Assembly (NCBI GenBank): GCA_028023455.1
Contig: JAQFVV010006199.1
Coordinates: forward strand, 3,560,646 to 3,624,645
Reading direction: 5' to 3'
Source: Epiperipatus broadwayi
Lineage: Eukaryota > Onychophora > Udeonychophora > Euonychophora > Peripatidae
DNA: 64,000 nucleotides
Part shown: positions 23,336-39,094 of the stretch, piece after piece
How the letters are laid out: each line of letters opens with the position of its first letter
How positions within the stretch are numbered: the first letter of the stretch is position 1
The notes under the pieces: model-generated
The model's database searches: none
Told to the model about the DNA's origin: nothing
Seen by the model: the letters and a program-made list of their open reading frames with translations, nothing else
Made by a program: the position numbers and the translations under genes

Positions 23336-24320
23336 GGGTCAGTCTAAAGGCTAGGTAATATACAAGTAGAATTGGTATTTCAATAACTTTATAAAAGTTA
23401 ATAATATTGATACTTTACATTGTATTAATTTCTTTTAATTTGTATCAGTTTTTGATATATTTTTATTAATTAAAAGTTCATCAAAAGATGAAATCTGATT
23501 TTTTATGAAGGCTCATTAATTTCACATTCAAAATCAGATTATTTGTAAGTTAGACTGCAAGAAAGTCCTTGTTTATTTGCTCATTTCAATAACTAAATTA
23601 TTAGTGTTCATGACATGGATTCAGTTTAAAAATCAATAATTGATTAGTTGATTTCATATAGCAAGAAAAATAAGTGGCTATCCAAATCGTATCAATAACT
23701 CTATTTTATAAATATTTAAAATGTTTTAAAAATTTATTTGACAGGATCATTTAGAATTTTTAAGATATTTTACTTTTTATTATCAAACAACAATTTTATT
23801 TAATAAATCAGATCATTTTAAATGCACGTATTAGCAGCAATGGATGAAACTTTTAATTATGATAGTCATGTGGCACTATGAATTTTTTGTATGCATAGTC
23901 AACTCATCTCATAGTTGAATAAATAAGTGATTGGCATTTGATTTTATCGTTAGCACTACAAAAAATTAGTGTTGAATCCAAGTTAAAATGTAAATGTCAT
24001 GTAGGAATTTTAAATCAATTTTAAATATATTTTAATTGAAGAATAGTTGTTTGATAAAAAAAGATTTCTTTAAAAAATATCCAAAGAAATCATATTGTTT
24101 TATTATGTTTAAATATTGAATAGAGAATAAAGATTTATGTCATCTAAAAGATTTCTCTAAAAATTTTAGAAAATTCTGATATAAAATAAACATTGTTATA
24201 GTTAATATGCTTAAAAATTGGATTTTTAATTACATATATTGTAATAAAGTCAGATATTCTATGGTAATATCGCCACACAAACTCAAATATATATTATTAT
24301 TCTAATTATTTATTTCTAAA
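23336..24320. other. No features seen
   Basis: AT-rich sequence with no supported ORF or repeat. Confidence 0.35.
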
Positions 24321-24361
24321 GTGCTTTTCGAAGGAACTATGCCTTCATTTTCAAAGCTATA

Positions 24362-24420
24362 GATAGATTGTCTTATAATAATAGATTGTCTTATAATAGA
24401 ATAGATTGTCTTATAATAAT
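24362..24420. repeat. Short tandem repeat, ~20-bp unit, three copies
   Basis: ATAGATTGTCTTATAATAAT occurs three times in succession with small changes. It lies just outside the left inverted flank of the Penelope-like fragment. Confidence 0.85.
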
Positions 24421-24489
24421 TATATCTGAGTATTTTGAATTGAATATGATAATAGTTATCATTTTCATAAAAGTTGGACTGCTATATTT

Positions 24490-24715
24490 AACATAACACA
24501 CTCATATTTATATATAATGTTCTATACAATTGTTTAAATCATAAATATTGTTATAAAATCTATATTTTGGGTTAATATAAATACACATGTAAACTATAAG
24601 ATATATAAATTATATTTCTGTATTAAATAGACAATTACCATCTTAACAAATGATAAATTTTATACTCAAGCACTTTTGAAGGTCTAAACTTTCATTTTCA
24701 AAGAAGTAGCTGGAA
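24490..24715. repeat. Left inverted flank of Penelope-like fragment
   Basis: The sequence ending GCACTTTTGAAGGTCTAAACTTTCATTTTCAAAGAAGTAGCT is repeated in inverse orientation at 25640-25850. A further direct echo of the GCACTTTT.GAAGG..CTTTCATTTTCAAAG phrase lies at 24322-24360. It fits the complex terminal repeats of Penelope-like elements. Confidence 0.65.
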
Positions 24716-24810
24716 TCCTAAGATGAAAAATATGCAAATTATGGTGGATTAGATTTTTGTTGACCTAGATTTTCCACTTCCTAGGATGGCACAAAATGTT
24801 TCTTTTTTAT

Positions 24811-25640
24811 TCATGGTGTGGATATCAGAGATAATATAATATGGTTCTTTGATTCTTCTTCACAACTTGTGATACTCTCTGCATACCACACAAGGATTGT
24901 ACAACATGCACTGGTGACCTGTAGTGGCTGCATGCTGCACAACAATAGAAGGGTAGGATGGATAGCTAGAGCCTTGTGGCATGCGTATATATGTTGTGTG
25001 AATCTTGTGTGGATGGATGCCCTAGTCTCACCATAATATGATGCCAGGCAATTATTGTTATTGCATGCAATCTTGTAAATGGCCTGCTGGGCATACATTG
25101 AGGGGATGTGATCTTTAGTATTGTTTACACATCTGTTGAAATTGGGGGGAGAGTGGTAACACATGCTAAAATCCTTATGAAAGATTGTGTATAAATTTTT
25201 ATGTATATTTTTGATATATGGCAGTAAAATTCAGGGTTTATTCTGTTTGTTTTCTCAAATGGGATAGTTTTTAAAATTTCTGATAATATTATCGATTGAT
25301 CTCTTGTTATATTTTGCATTTATTAATTCATTTCTGAACATCTCAATGTTCTTCCTTTTATCAGCTTCAAAGCTGCGTAGATTTGCATTTCTGTGTAAGA
25401 AAGATTTCAGACCAGCCATTTTATATGTATATGGAGTGTTTGATAAGTGGTGTATGTGGCTTCTAATGTTGATCGGTTTGATGGTCATTCTATAACAGAA
25501 GCGATGGATCTCCATTCTCACTTGTAGATCTAGATATTTAATGCTATTCATAGCTTCATTTTGAGCTGTGTTTATATGTAGAACTGATGCTGTTGTGAGG
25601 TTTGTCTTAATTTCTTTGATTATTTCTTTAGGTGCAGCTA
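24811..25640 (-). pseudogene. Penelope-like element: RT C-terminus plus GIY-YIG endonuclease
   Basis: The minus strand read from 25640 gives the last part of a Penelope-type reverse transcriptase: IKYLDLQVR (the I/F-LDL-motif after the catalytic core), then YRMTIKPINIRSHIHHLSNT and KMAGLKSFLHRN, the family's Y-R-K-P-T ... S-x-H-P ... K-x-A block in altered form. After stops and frameshifts near 25255 and 25150 comes AIYKIACNNNNC...YYGETRASIHTRFTQHI, the IYKI...YYGET form of a GIY-YIG nuclease with its conserved Arg. The element would copy itself by target-primed reverse transcription. This copy lacks the catalytic RT core and has at least two frame breaks, so it is dead. Inverted repeats flank it on both sides. 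Confidence 0.75.
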
Positions 25641-25850
25641 CTTCTTGGAAAATGAAGGCTTAGACCTTCAAAAGCATTTGAGTATAAAATTTATCATTGG
25701 TTAAGATGGTGATTGTCTATTTAATATAGAAATATTATTTATACATCTTAGAGTTTATGGGTGTATTTATATTAACATAAAATATAGATTTTACATATAT
25801 TTAAACTGACACATAATTGAATGTTAAATATTAAAATATTGTTATAGTAA
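25640..25850. repeat. Right inverted flank of Penelope-like fragment
   Basis: AGCTACTTCTTGGAAAATGAAGGCTTAGACC... through ATTTATCATTGGTTAAGATGGTGATTGTCTATTTAATA is the reverse complement, with some divergence, of 24490-24715. Confidence 0.65.
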
Positions 25851-26025
25851 ATGATATGCAATACACTTCCACTTAGCATTTGACAATATTTTAATAAGAA
25901 AGTAGTTTATTTCTTTACCAAATTATCTTGAATAACTAAAACAAGAGTTCTAAAAATTATTATCAATCTAATTATTTATTGTAAGATATTTATTAAACAG
26001 ATTGACTTTTATTTAATAAAGAAAT
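25851..26025. repeat. Half copy of fold-back family D
   Basis: CAATACACTTCCACTTAGCATTTGACAATATTTTAATAAGAAAG...ATCTTGAATAACTAAAACAAGAG...ATTATTTATTGTAAGATATTTATTAA matches the left arm plus centre of the element at 26146-26737. Confidence 0.6.
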
Positions 26026-26145
26026 TCCTTATTTTAAACCCTTGTAACAAACATTTAAACTATGAATATATAATTCAATGAATCACAATGTTAACGTATA
26101 TATTCAACATTCTATACAATTGTTTAACTAGTAAATACTGTTAAA

Positions 26146-26737
26146 ATTAAATGACATACACTCCCACTTAACATTTGACAACACTATAATAAGAAAGCAA
26201 TCCATGTCCTTACTATATTTGTTTTGATTATAAAGAAGATTGTCTTGAATGAGTAAGCAGGAGGTATGAATATTAATTAATCTAAAACAGGCAAAACTCT
26301 CCATACAGTAGTGAATGACAACCAGAATAATCAATGGATGCCAGAAGGCTTGTGAATAAAATCACTATCCAGTGCCTACTCATCCAATATCCCCAGACTA
26401 GTAGGCACTGGATAGTGATTTTATGCACAAGCCTTCAGGCATCCATTGATTACTCTGGTTGGCACTGAGTAGCACTAGTGTATGGAGAGTTTTGCCTGTT
26501 TTAATAATAGTAATATGCTAGCATAAGAAATTAATCTAATTATTTTCTGTAAGATATTTATAAATTTAACATGTTTAATAAATATCTTACAATAAATAAT
26601 TAGATTAATTAATATTCACACTTCCTGCTTTAATTATTCAAGACAATTTATTTTATAACAAAAAGGGGATAAGGAAGTGGATTACTTTCTTATTATACTA
26701 TTGTAGAATGCTAAATGGAAGGGTATGTCACTTACTA
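26146..26737. mobile_element. Fold-back element, family D, interrupted by family C
   Basis: The left arm 26146-26283 (CACTCCCACTTAACATTTGACAAC...GAATATTAATTAATCT) is inverted at 26602-26737 (AGATTAATTAATATTCACAC...GTATGTCACTTACT). A second, inner inverted pair (AATTAATCTAATTATTTTCTGTAAGATATTTAT near 26531 and its complement near 26580) marks the centre. The family C hairpin at 26284-26502 lies between the left arm and this centre, which suggests insertion of C into D. Confidence 0.65.
26284..26502. mobile_element. Fold-back element, family C
   Basis: The arms begin AAAACAGGCAAAACTCTCCATACA and end in the exact complement TGTATGGAGAGTTTTGCCTGTTTT. They contain CAATGGATGCC(A/T)GAAGGCTTGTG and meet around CATCCAATATCCCCAGACTAG. 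Arms are about 100 bases with a very short loop. Other copies: a half at 20921-21030 and an end fragment at 33357-33380. Confidence 0.85.
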
Positions 26738-26798
26738 TAACAGCATTTACTATTTAAGTAATTATATCAAATTTAAGCGTAAACAGATAATATTATAA

Positions 26799-27275
26799 TA
26801 ACATGAAAGCTAAACACCTTCAAACAGATATGCTTTAAACATGCTTTTGTGACAGCCAATCATATGGAATAATGACATCACATGGGACTCTAAATTCTAA
26901 AACACAAGCCAGAACTATTAGTAAAAGATGGGATCATCTTAATCTATGCCTCGATTTTATTTAAATAAGCCAGACTCAAGCATTTTGAACTAAGAGTGTG
27001 AAACTTAAATACCTTCACATTTAATATTATATATATAATATTTAGTGGATTAAATGTGAAGGTATTTAAGCTTCACACTCTTAGTTCAAAATGCTTGAGT
27101 CTGGCTTATTTAAATAAAATTGAGGCATAGATTAAGATGGGTCCCATCTTTTTCTAATAATTCTGGCTTGTGTTTTAGAATTTAGAGTCCCATGTGATGT
27201 CATTATTCCATATGATTGGCTGTCACGTAAGCATGTTTAAAGCGTATCTGTTTGAAGGTGTTCAGCTTTCACGTT
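26799..27275. mobile_element. Fold-back element, family E (near-continuous palindrome)
   Basis: Left arm from about 26799 (AACATGAAAGCTAAACACCTTCAAACAGATATGC) to 27032, right arm 27050-27275. The two are close inverted copies through AGACTCAAGCATTTTGAACTAAGAGTGTGAA and TCACATGGGACTCTAAATTCTAAAACACAAGCC. The centre is a TATATATA core, so there is practically no loop. ATTTAAGTAATT(A/G)TAT occurs in direct orientation on both sides (26753 and 27283) and might be an old target duplication. Confidence 0.85.
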
Positions 27276-27299
27276 ATTATTTAAGTAATTGTATAAAAT

Positions 27300-28420
27300 G
27301 TTATATATATTGTGACCTTTAGTTTTATTGTTAGAGATAAATGTTTAGTGATATAATTGTTCAATATTTTTAAAAAAATTCCACAGTTTAATATTTGTAG
27401 TAAGTAAATTGCCTTATTGCTTAATGTCTAGACAGATATTTAAATATTAGGTTATTTTTAGTAATATTTCCCAGAATTAAATTATGAGTTGCTAACTTAA
27501 TTCATCTAGGATTAGAATATTTAAACTGAAACTACTAAAACTTGAAATCTACATTGTAAAGAAATATGATGTAAAAGTGAACAAAATATTTAATAACAAT
27601 TAAATTATTTTTATGTGACTTATGTGCTTCTAGAAATTTCTGCATTAGTCAGCATTGTTGCATAATAATCTCTATTGTTTCTAATTTACTTACTAGAAAT
27701 AGACATTTAGTTAAATTTATTACATACAGGAATATTAAGATTGCTAAAAACTTTAAACTATTTAAATATTACTGTGCAGTTTTATTTAAGAAGAAAATAT
27801 TTTTATTTAAAAGTTCATACTTTGAAAGGTGTTTTTTTAATTATCATTTTGAAATGATAGACTGTTGAATTCTAGATTGTATAACCTGATATAATAATAG
27901 CAAGAATTTATAAATATTTTTATTGAATTTGATTATGCTCTGAAATGGAAATAATTAATTATATTTTTTGAATTATTAAAATGTATTTTAAATACACATT
28001 AAAAATGAATGACTTTTTAAATTATTATATGTATTATATGAATTATAAACATTTATTTAAAAAGGATAACATTCATTTATGGAAATATAAATTATTTTAA
28101 ATGCTATTACATTTAAAAATGATGCTGATATTCTTATCATATATAATTCAACAAAAGTAAGAAAAAATATTTTTTGAATTAATAACATTAAAGTTATTGA
28201 ATTTTATTACTTCATAAAAGTGTATTTAATTATTCTATGTAATTAAATGAAAATATTTCTGGATATTAATGAACAGTATATTTAGATATTATTATCTTTG
28301 AATTATTTGCCTTTCTTTGCAGTAATTAAAATAAGTTTTAATGCAGATAATCTGAAAATGAAAGTTCCTGAATTAATTTCATTCAAGTATTCTAAACTTA
28401 TCCTGTTTTTATTATAAATG
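27300..28420. other. No features seen
   Basis: AT-rich sequence without supported coding or repeat structure. Confidence 0.35.
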
Positions 28421-28800
28421 TTGGTGCACTAGGTGTGTGTTCGTATTGGGTAATAACCCCAGAAGGCATCCAGCCACATTTGAGAATAAGTTGAATAAAA
28501 TTCAAGTTAGAGACAAGCAGATCACCAGCCTGGATATTTATGCAGCTACTTGGTCCCTGCTTAGACAAACAGCAAAGTTATAAAGCATGGTCCAGATTGT
28601 GCTCCTATTGGACAATAATGTGATTAATTAACATTTCTAAAGTGGATAGAATCATGTAAAATTACCCATATAGATATGTACCTTTAAAAAAATGAATATT
28701 GTAGCACTTGAAATTGAACTGACAATAATAAGATTCAACATGTATCTTGCTACGGCATTGTAATACTATGTAACTAAAAGGATCAATAAAGTTTACTATT
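28421..28800 (+). repeat. Degenerate interspersed repeat, possibly cephalopod-type tail
   Basis: GGGTAATAACCCCAGAAGGCATCCAGCC followed, with gaps, by AGCCTGG, TGCAGC, CTTGGTCCC, AGACAAAC and AAAGCATGG resembles, from memory, the 3' tail common to many cephalopod SINE/LINE-type repeats. The segment ends with AATAAAGTTTACTATTGTTG, a polyadenylation-like end. No ORF was recognised, and the repeat assignment rests on recall, not on alignment. Confidence 0.35.
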
Positions 28801-30960
28801 GTTGAAACTTAAATGTTTGCTCATTTCCTTTTCATTATTGTGAGTCCAAAATCTGCTCTACTATGGAATACAAATTATTTTTCAAAAGAATAAACATTCC
28901 TTGAATTTTATCATCAATATGTGCTTTCCAAAATATGTGGAGGAATTAATATAACATTATATAAAAAAGTTAAAGATGTGTTAGTATTTGTCTTTATTTT
29001 GAAATATATTTTATGAAAGATAAATGGCCATACATATATTCTTATGCTAAAGTTATATGGAAATTTATTGCTAATGTTCATTTTAAAATGCTTTATGTGT
29101 AGAACAATTTTTGCTATAATTAAATAAATTGGAGAAATCTTTAATGTTTTCAAAATGGTATCCTGTTGAATGGTTGAATCACCAAGAATGAAGGACTTTC
29201 ATTTTTATTTTACTTGGTAAAATGGTATAGTTTTAAGTCTCAATATTTATAATACTGTATTATGCTATATATTTTTCTTTATTTTATTTTAGCATAATAT
29301 TGGGTATAATTTTATAAATTATTTCTGAGCTGCATTTACCCAAAAGTTTTCAGAATATTTTTATTTTATGAGGTATTTTAAAAGTGCTATATTTAATCTC
29401 TTTTTATGAAGTTATTTGTTTGAATCTATATACTTGTGATAAACATAGTAGAATTTGATATATATTTTGATTGTCTTTGTGCCATAATTTATTTTACTAG
29501 GCCATATTTGACAATGATTATTTATATTATCTGTATTACACATCAATTTTCTGTATTATTTAAAATTGTGGCATTAATCTTTCTCTTGTTTTTTTATGTA
29601 TATATCTTGCCAGTGTTTTCAATGAGATTATAGTATTGTCTCTTTCTTATGATATTTTCTGTGAATTATATCATTCTTTGTCTCACTTTTAATCATAATT
29701 TGCTTTATTTAAGGCAAATATTAGTATTCTTATTGTATTTTGATGGTTTATTCTCATAGTTATATGTCTAGAGATAGAGTCCTAGCTTATACATTGTCAG
29801 ATGTAGTTGATTTTTCCTTGAATTCATACTATCACTTGCTTTATGCCTTGCCTTATAATCTCAAATGTGGATTTATTTATCATGTATTTTTATATAAAAC
29901 CACGTGTAGCTTACTTCCATGACTTTATCCTTGCAATTAATATATTTTATAGTGCTGATGTATTTCTTTTTATTTTCAGTTGCATTCTTAGTTAATCAGA
30001 ATGATTATTAATTTGATGTTTAGATCTTGTTGCTGTGCTTTGTCAGTATTTTAGGATGTATATCCAATAAGCATTTAATTTATAAGTTAAAATTATATTC
30101 TTGGCAACAATAAATAATATACATCTTCTTAAACAGTTATTTCACTACTGGATTTGTAAGTAATATTTGAAAAGTATTAAATACATTCATAAGAGATAAT
30201 ATAATGGAATGGCTGTGCTGTAAGATAGAGAACTTATTATAATATTAACATTGCAGAAAGTTTCATGAACTAATTAATATTGTTTTTCATTTAATATTTA
30301 TTTATTATTTTCATACAATCATCTGTAATTACATAACTATAATTTTACATTTAAGATGGATTGTATAATAGAAGATTTAAATGATTTTTTCTGATAATAT
30401 TGTAAGATATTAAAGTTTGGTATGTTAAGTATCTTTATTGTTAAAAATAAATGTTATTTTTATTGTTAATTTTTTTAGTATTTATCATCATTCACACATA
30501 TATTATTCAGAAATCTCCTTAATTGGATGTATTGAGAGTATATAAAAAAATCTTATTGGACATAAGAGTTTACTTTACAAAAATTGTATTTCAAATGTAA
30601 AGAAAGCATCTAAGAAATTGATTATGTTATTTGCTCATTATTAAAGAATCATTACAATCAATTTTATGTGTTAAAAGATCACTGATTTTATACTGAAATT
30701 GTTTTATATCATTTAGAAAAGTGTTTTGATTATTCATCATAAGTTTAAATGATGGAATTATTTAATTTAAGTTCAAAAGTAATTGTATAGGATATATTAA
30801 TAGTATCCTGAATGACCATAAAATTCCTTATAACCTCATTATATTGGAATGCTTTTCTAGTAAATTATTTTATTCCAAATTAAAAGTGTATCATGTTTAT
30901 TTTCAATAATTAAAATGATTATTATTATTGTAAAATTGTAATTATTTATTAAGTGTGCAG
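28801..30960. other. No features seen
   Basis: AT-rich sequence. Short ORFs at 28914-29153 (minus), 29436-29633 and 29740-29922 (plus) are hydrophobic or biased in composition and show no family motifs. Confidence 0.35.
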
Positions 30961-30973
30961 AAAGAATATGTAA

Positions 30974-33356
<2,383 letters not shown>

Positions 33357-33398
33357 AACCGGCAAAACTCTCTATACGTATTGCCGCTCATATGATGT
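33357..33398. repeat. End fragment of fold-back family C
   Basis: AAACCGGCAAAACTCTCTATACGTATTG matches the outer end of the 26284-26502 element (AAACAGGCAAAACTCTCCATACAGTA), and then similarity stops. Confidence 0.5.
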
Positions 33399-34661
33399 TT
33401 TCACATACTTAGAGGGATGTCTCTTATTTAATGCAATATCTTTGATCTTTTAATTAGTTTTACACCAAACAGAAAAAAATGTGTTATTATTGTTTTATAT
33501 GTTTAACTCTAAATACGATATAAAATGGAAACGATATTTAATCAAAATTTATAAAAGCAAATTATACCTTTTTTAACACAATAGTTTTTAATTAAATAAA
33601 TCCCATATTTTTGAATTTTAATTAAATTGATATTTTTATAAGAAAAGTTTATTAATAAAAAAAAAATCTCAATTCCCTAAGCATATGCACTTACGTACGT
33701 AAAAGTATTACATATATAACGAAATGTAAATTAAAATTATACATATATATATATGTATTATTCAGATTAAAATTTGCTCATTAACGCTAAGATAATTAAA
33801 ATTACAAATGCATAAATTATAATCAACGATAACAAATAATATGAATGAACCGTATATATGATATTGTGATTTAGTCTTGTTGATGGTAGTTTTTAATGAA
33901 CATAGGTTCTAATAATATAAAATGCCAATTGTTATGACATGGAAAATCTTTTTGTGAAAGGAGCACAAAGATGGAAATAATTTAATATTTTAATTATGAA
34001 AAAAGCGATTACTTTTGGCTTCAAATATATTTAGAAATATTTTCAGTGAAACAGCAAAACAATAAAAGGATATAAATAGGTGAAATTACAAAGTGTTATT
34101 TAAAGATGTATTTCTGGAACAATTGACACTAATAGATGTTCTAGAATGGTTTCTAGACTAAAGATATTTTTTTAATATTTTGTGAGAATTTGATTTTCTA
34201 AATGTAAAAGTTATAGAATTAGAGAGCAGAGCAGACAAAATAAGCAATTCTTTTAATTTTCTAAATGAGCGGGGAGGGGGATATATAGTTTTTACAGATA
34301 ATTTAAGGATTAATTAAGTGAATGAGGGTGGCTCATAATAAGAATGGTTTTTTATATTCTGTTAACCAGATCAAAATAGGATTTAAAATTGAATAATGAA
34401 TAATATTATTCATTTTTGGAAAATCTCTAGTCTAATGACAACTAATAAAAATTATTGAAGCAATAGAATCTGTAGGCCAAATCCATGCTTCATGTCTTTC
34501 TAGATTACTAGACAAGGATCAAAACTGATCCACTTGTGTTATGATGTTTGTAAAACTTTCCTTCTACCATTTTATCTACATTTAAATTTTAGGCCAGTAA
34601 ATAAGTTATTAAAGTATTAATTTTCTATTAAAATGTTTTATTATAAATATTAGAGGGGACC

Positions 34662-34663
<2 letters not shown>

Positions 34664-34723
<60 letters not shown>
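34664..34723. repeat. (TA)n followed by (CA)n microsatellite
   Basis: An uninterrupted TA tract of about 50 bases passes into ACACACACAC. Confidence 0.95.
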
Positions 34724-37497
34724 GCAAAAATATATATATAGAATTTTATAAAAATCAATATATAAATTTTTAATATGATATTTTTTAAGTACTTTATTCT
34801 GGAGATTTGCTTTCATGATAAACCTTACTAACATTCCATGGCATCAAACAAAAGAAAATTCATTAACAAAATGGTAATGGATTTTCTAATTAAAGTAAAA
34901 TTAAAATAGAAAAAATAATTTGAAATATAAAATCTGCAAATCTACATTTAATTAAAAATAGAATTGAAACAATTAAATCATTGGGTTTATTGGGGGAGTG
35001 GATCTCAAGAATACAATACAAATATACTTTAGGTTGATAATTGTGGTCATCGGAATTCCAACATAGCCATTTAGCCTGAAGTGTATGAAAAAGGCAATTT
35101 CCCAAAAATAGTTTAAAAAGGTATAAATAGCCAAAGAGAACAATAGAGGTCAGCCAGTCACAGTTTATGTCAGTGATTGCCTGGCAAATCCATGTCAGTC
35201 AAATTTTAAAATATAACGATAAAATGTTCTGAAGCATGGTAGCAGAATAGACAGCATTGACATGCCCACCTCCCATGTCCTAAATATGATCATCAAAAAC
35301 CATAAGCTGGAGAAACCTCATAAAAATGAGTTGCTGAACTGTTGAACTCTCTTATTCAATTCATAGCTAGCTATGACTGTGCAGAAATTCAGTTTTCATC
35401 ATGGGATTCAAACTTAAATTAGGTAATATGTTTCCAATTTGTTACTTTTTAACCACCTAATTTATTCTTCTAAAATTTCAGTGACCCAGTAATGTAAATC
35501 CTGATAATTGTAATGTCTTCTAAAGTGTAATCCCCATAATGTAATTTAAATGTAACTTAATATTTTTATATTCTGTAAACTATACTTGCTGTTACTTAAA
35601 ATCTAATGTCTTTGCTATCTTTCTATCTGTTTTAAAATTATACCTCATAATGCTAAACCTCCTTCTAATGCAGTTTAGAAAATATTATTATTAATTACTT
35701 AAATGAAATGAAGATATGCCAATTTTGTTCTATTTTGACAAAAGCTTTATCTAAATAAATATGTTGCTGCCTATTTCCTGACCAACGTTTGTTGGTAAAT
35801 AAAAAAATAAATAATTCTCTAGCTCTGAAGATTTGGAGCAACCTTTGTTTTGTTGAGATGAAACCATTTTATATTATTATAACTTTTTTTTTATATTTAT
35901 ACATACGTGGTTTAGTTTTGGGGAGATGCTAGATTCAAGTATGAGAGTTTATTTAGTTAAATTATTTCATTTTTAAAGAGTGAAAGGGGAGGGGGTTTAT
36001 AAAATTTATATTCATGTTAAATAATAGAAGAGAAATAGAATGTCATTTGAAATGTTAGTGGGATTTTGTGTTGAAGGGAGAGACATGTCACTTATTACAA
36101 ATATTCATAATAATAATTAATGCTTAATTTATTCTTGTAGGTCTGTTCTTGGTCAATCTGTATACATTTACGTAATCTGTATAGCTCAGCACAATGATAT
36201 AGTCAAATTATAATATATTTTCCAGTACTCATATTTTGCCTTGCCAGCATTTGGCTTGATTACTTGTCTTTTGTTCTTCGTGATCACTAGATCAAAACTA
36301 GACCACATGATAATGTCACTGGCCATGATTTATCAAGATATGAAAGCCAAAATGGGAAGAACTGGGGCAAGCTAAGCTCAGCTAGCCTTGGAAATTCTCA
36401 TTCTTTCACCTGAAATATTTTAGGTTTGTCAATGGCACAGACTATTCTTTCTTTATTTCCTGGCATCACGGGAATGGGCAGATAAGTTGAGTCCATGCTG
36501 GTAATATAACATCGAATGTTTGGGTTTTGTTTACTTTTCTTGTCTAAGCACATCATGGCGGATTGACTATGATCTGAATAATTTATAGTTTGAATTAATC
36601 ATTTCTCTTTTAAAATAAATTCAATCATAATAAAATTATGTTTAAAATAGCTCTTTTAAATATGCAATTTCTATATCTCAGATTTGGGCAGGCATCTTCC
36701 ATAAATCGCTAATCATGATATTTGTTAGATTGACACATAAACTATACCACTTTCTTGCCAGAGGCATAATAAATGACAGAATAGAAATTTGTGTTAAATA
36801 ATTTATGACATCAAATCAAAGACATTAGATAAATTATCAAAATGTTTTATTAAATATATATCTGTGAATTTAAGCTACCTGTGGTTCGTCTCTATTTATT
36901 CATTCTAAAATTAGTATTTCTAATAAATTATTGTGCCACTATCTGATGAGTCAAGGTCACACACATACCATTTTATATTTAAATAAATAGATAGTCTAAT
37001 TAAAGTCAATAATTAGAGTTAGACATATGAATTAGTTGCAGCTCATGCTCTACCATTGATGCTAGTAGGCCGGAGTGTAAAAAAGATTAATTGCTTGCCT
37101 CAAAAATATTGTTAATTAGTTTGCAGATGTAGAGAGTGGATAAACAGGGCAGAATCCATAAGTCTTTTATATCTTTGATCTCACATATGGTTGGATTCGT
37201 GGTACTTTTACCCAGGCTGTGGATCATGTTGAGTTAACATACAATTTCGACCAGAACATTATTAAGATTTAAAATTGATCTGAACAATTTAATATTAAGC
37301 TTAATTTTTAATATGAAATGTAATATTCTAACTTATCTATTAATTATTTAACTAGCTATCTTTACTACTTAATTACTTACTTATCTAACTGTCTGTATTC
37401 TCTCATGTCAATCAATTTGTCAATCTATCTTTCTACACATCTACCTATTAGTCCATCTATTTACTCATTTTATCCATCAATCCAATGATCTCAGTCT

Positions 37498-37498
<1 letters not shown>

Positions 37499-37529
<31 letters not shown>
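37499..37529. repeat. (TA)n microsatellite
   Basis: A perfect TA tract at the end of a decayed ATCT-rich stretch. Confidence 0.9.
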
Positions 37530-37531
<2 letters not shown>

Positions 37532-39094
37532 TTAAAATTATCAAAAATAAATAAAATAACTCAAACATTCCATATTCAAGGGTGTGAACCAGGTGAAATT
37601 CTAGATAGAAACATCGTAATCTAACTTTTTAAATATTTTTGATTGTTTATGTAATGATATGGTCTTTAATAACTTACTATTTTTAGTGAAGTTTTTAATA
37701 TTAAATTGTATAGGTTACTGGTAAGGTCAGCATGCTTCCTCTCTCAGTCTTTGAATTTTATTAGGAATTTCAGTATGTAAAAAAATTAAAATTTTTTTAT
37801 TTGTATTGTTTTAATTCATTTGTTTAATCATTTGTTTGATGGATTAATGGCTGTGAATTAAAACACTTTATTAGCTTAATTGTATATCTAACTGGGATTC
37901 TTAGCACATTATTTATTTGTCTTATTTGCTGATAACCTAATTTGTTTATCTAAAAAAGTCTGTGTCAGTATGTTAAAGTGGCAAAAACCTACATTAGTCA
38001 AACTGAGACTTTTTATGAGACTTTTTATTTTTACTTTTTCATGAAGGTTCATAGTATCTCTCTCATGTTCAGAAAATTCCTATGATAATTAAACTAACTG
38101 CTTAAAAATGAAAAATTCTCTCATGAGATTAAACAATATTCAATCATTAAAGTTTGTATTTAAGTAATGCTGTTGTAAAAAACATAATGAGCAATATTTT
38201 TATTTTTGATTTAAAATATATAAGAATAAGTGCATAATATTTCACTAAAAATAAATGGAGCTTCATTAAACTTTTATAAAGTAAAATACCTATTTTTTAT
38301 TTAATTATTTTTATCATTATTTTAGTTTTGTTTGCCACATAAATTATATTTATAGCATGTAATCATAATATTGTCTAATATATTACTATTTTTTTTGTTT
38401 AAAAAAAATACTAGAAATTTAAATTGCATAGAAAAGATCAAATACCCAATTTTTTAAAAAATGTTGTTACAAATACTATCAATTAAAACAATTTCACACA
38501 TTTTTTGCTTTTTTATGTTCTATTATTGATATATTAGTCATTGTTTTTTTTTTTAATATTCTAAAAATTGAATTGATAAAGAATTATTTAATTCTAAAAT
38601 TATAGTCTCTAATATAAAAAGATTTACAAATAATGGAGATAAAAAATTTTTTAATATCAAATGTTTTTATTTATCATGCACTAAAAAGAAAAAAAAACAT
38701 GTTTCTTGAAGCACTATTGGGTTTTTTAGATTTAACTTGAAATAAAAACATGGGGAGGGGGAGGTGTCCAGAAATTAATTAAGTCAATCTGTTGTTATAA
38801 AACATAGGTATTGATTTAATTAATTTGTGGGAGAAACCTCAATAATGATTGAAGAAACAGTTAAATGAACAATAAAATAAAGCATTTAATGTATATAAAA
38901 ATATCTTTATTATTTATAACTTTTTAGTCTTCAGAATTTTGTAACCAACTTTTTTTAAATTCTAAAATCTTTAAAAAAAAATTATTTATTATTATTAGAA
39001 GAATTGTTCATATTATTATTTTAAAAAATCCAAAATTATTAAAATACCAAAAATGTGAATGTTGTTTTGACTTGATATTTGTGCCTTTTATTCA

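Larger units (their letters stand above)
33399..39094. other. No genes seen; scattered simple repeats
   Basis: This is mainly unique AT-rich sequence. It contains GC-richer islands at about 35130-35320 and 36220-36520, which could be old repeats or untranslated sequence but lack ORFs. A decayed ATCT-type microsatellite spans 37320-37500. No splice-bounded exon could be supported. Confidence 0.4.

Noticed and set aside
35130-36520. GC-richer islands as host exons
   Set aside because: There is no open frame of useful length bounded by splice-like sites and no recognisable protein; old repeats are equally likely.
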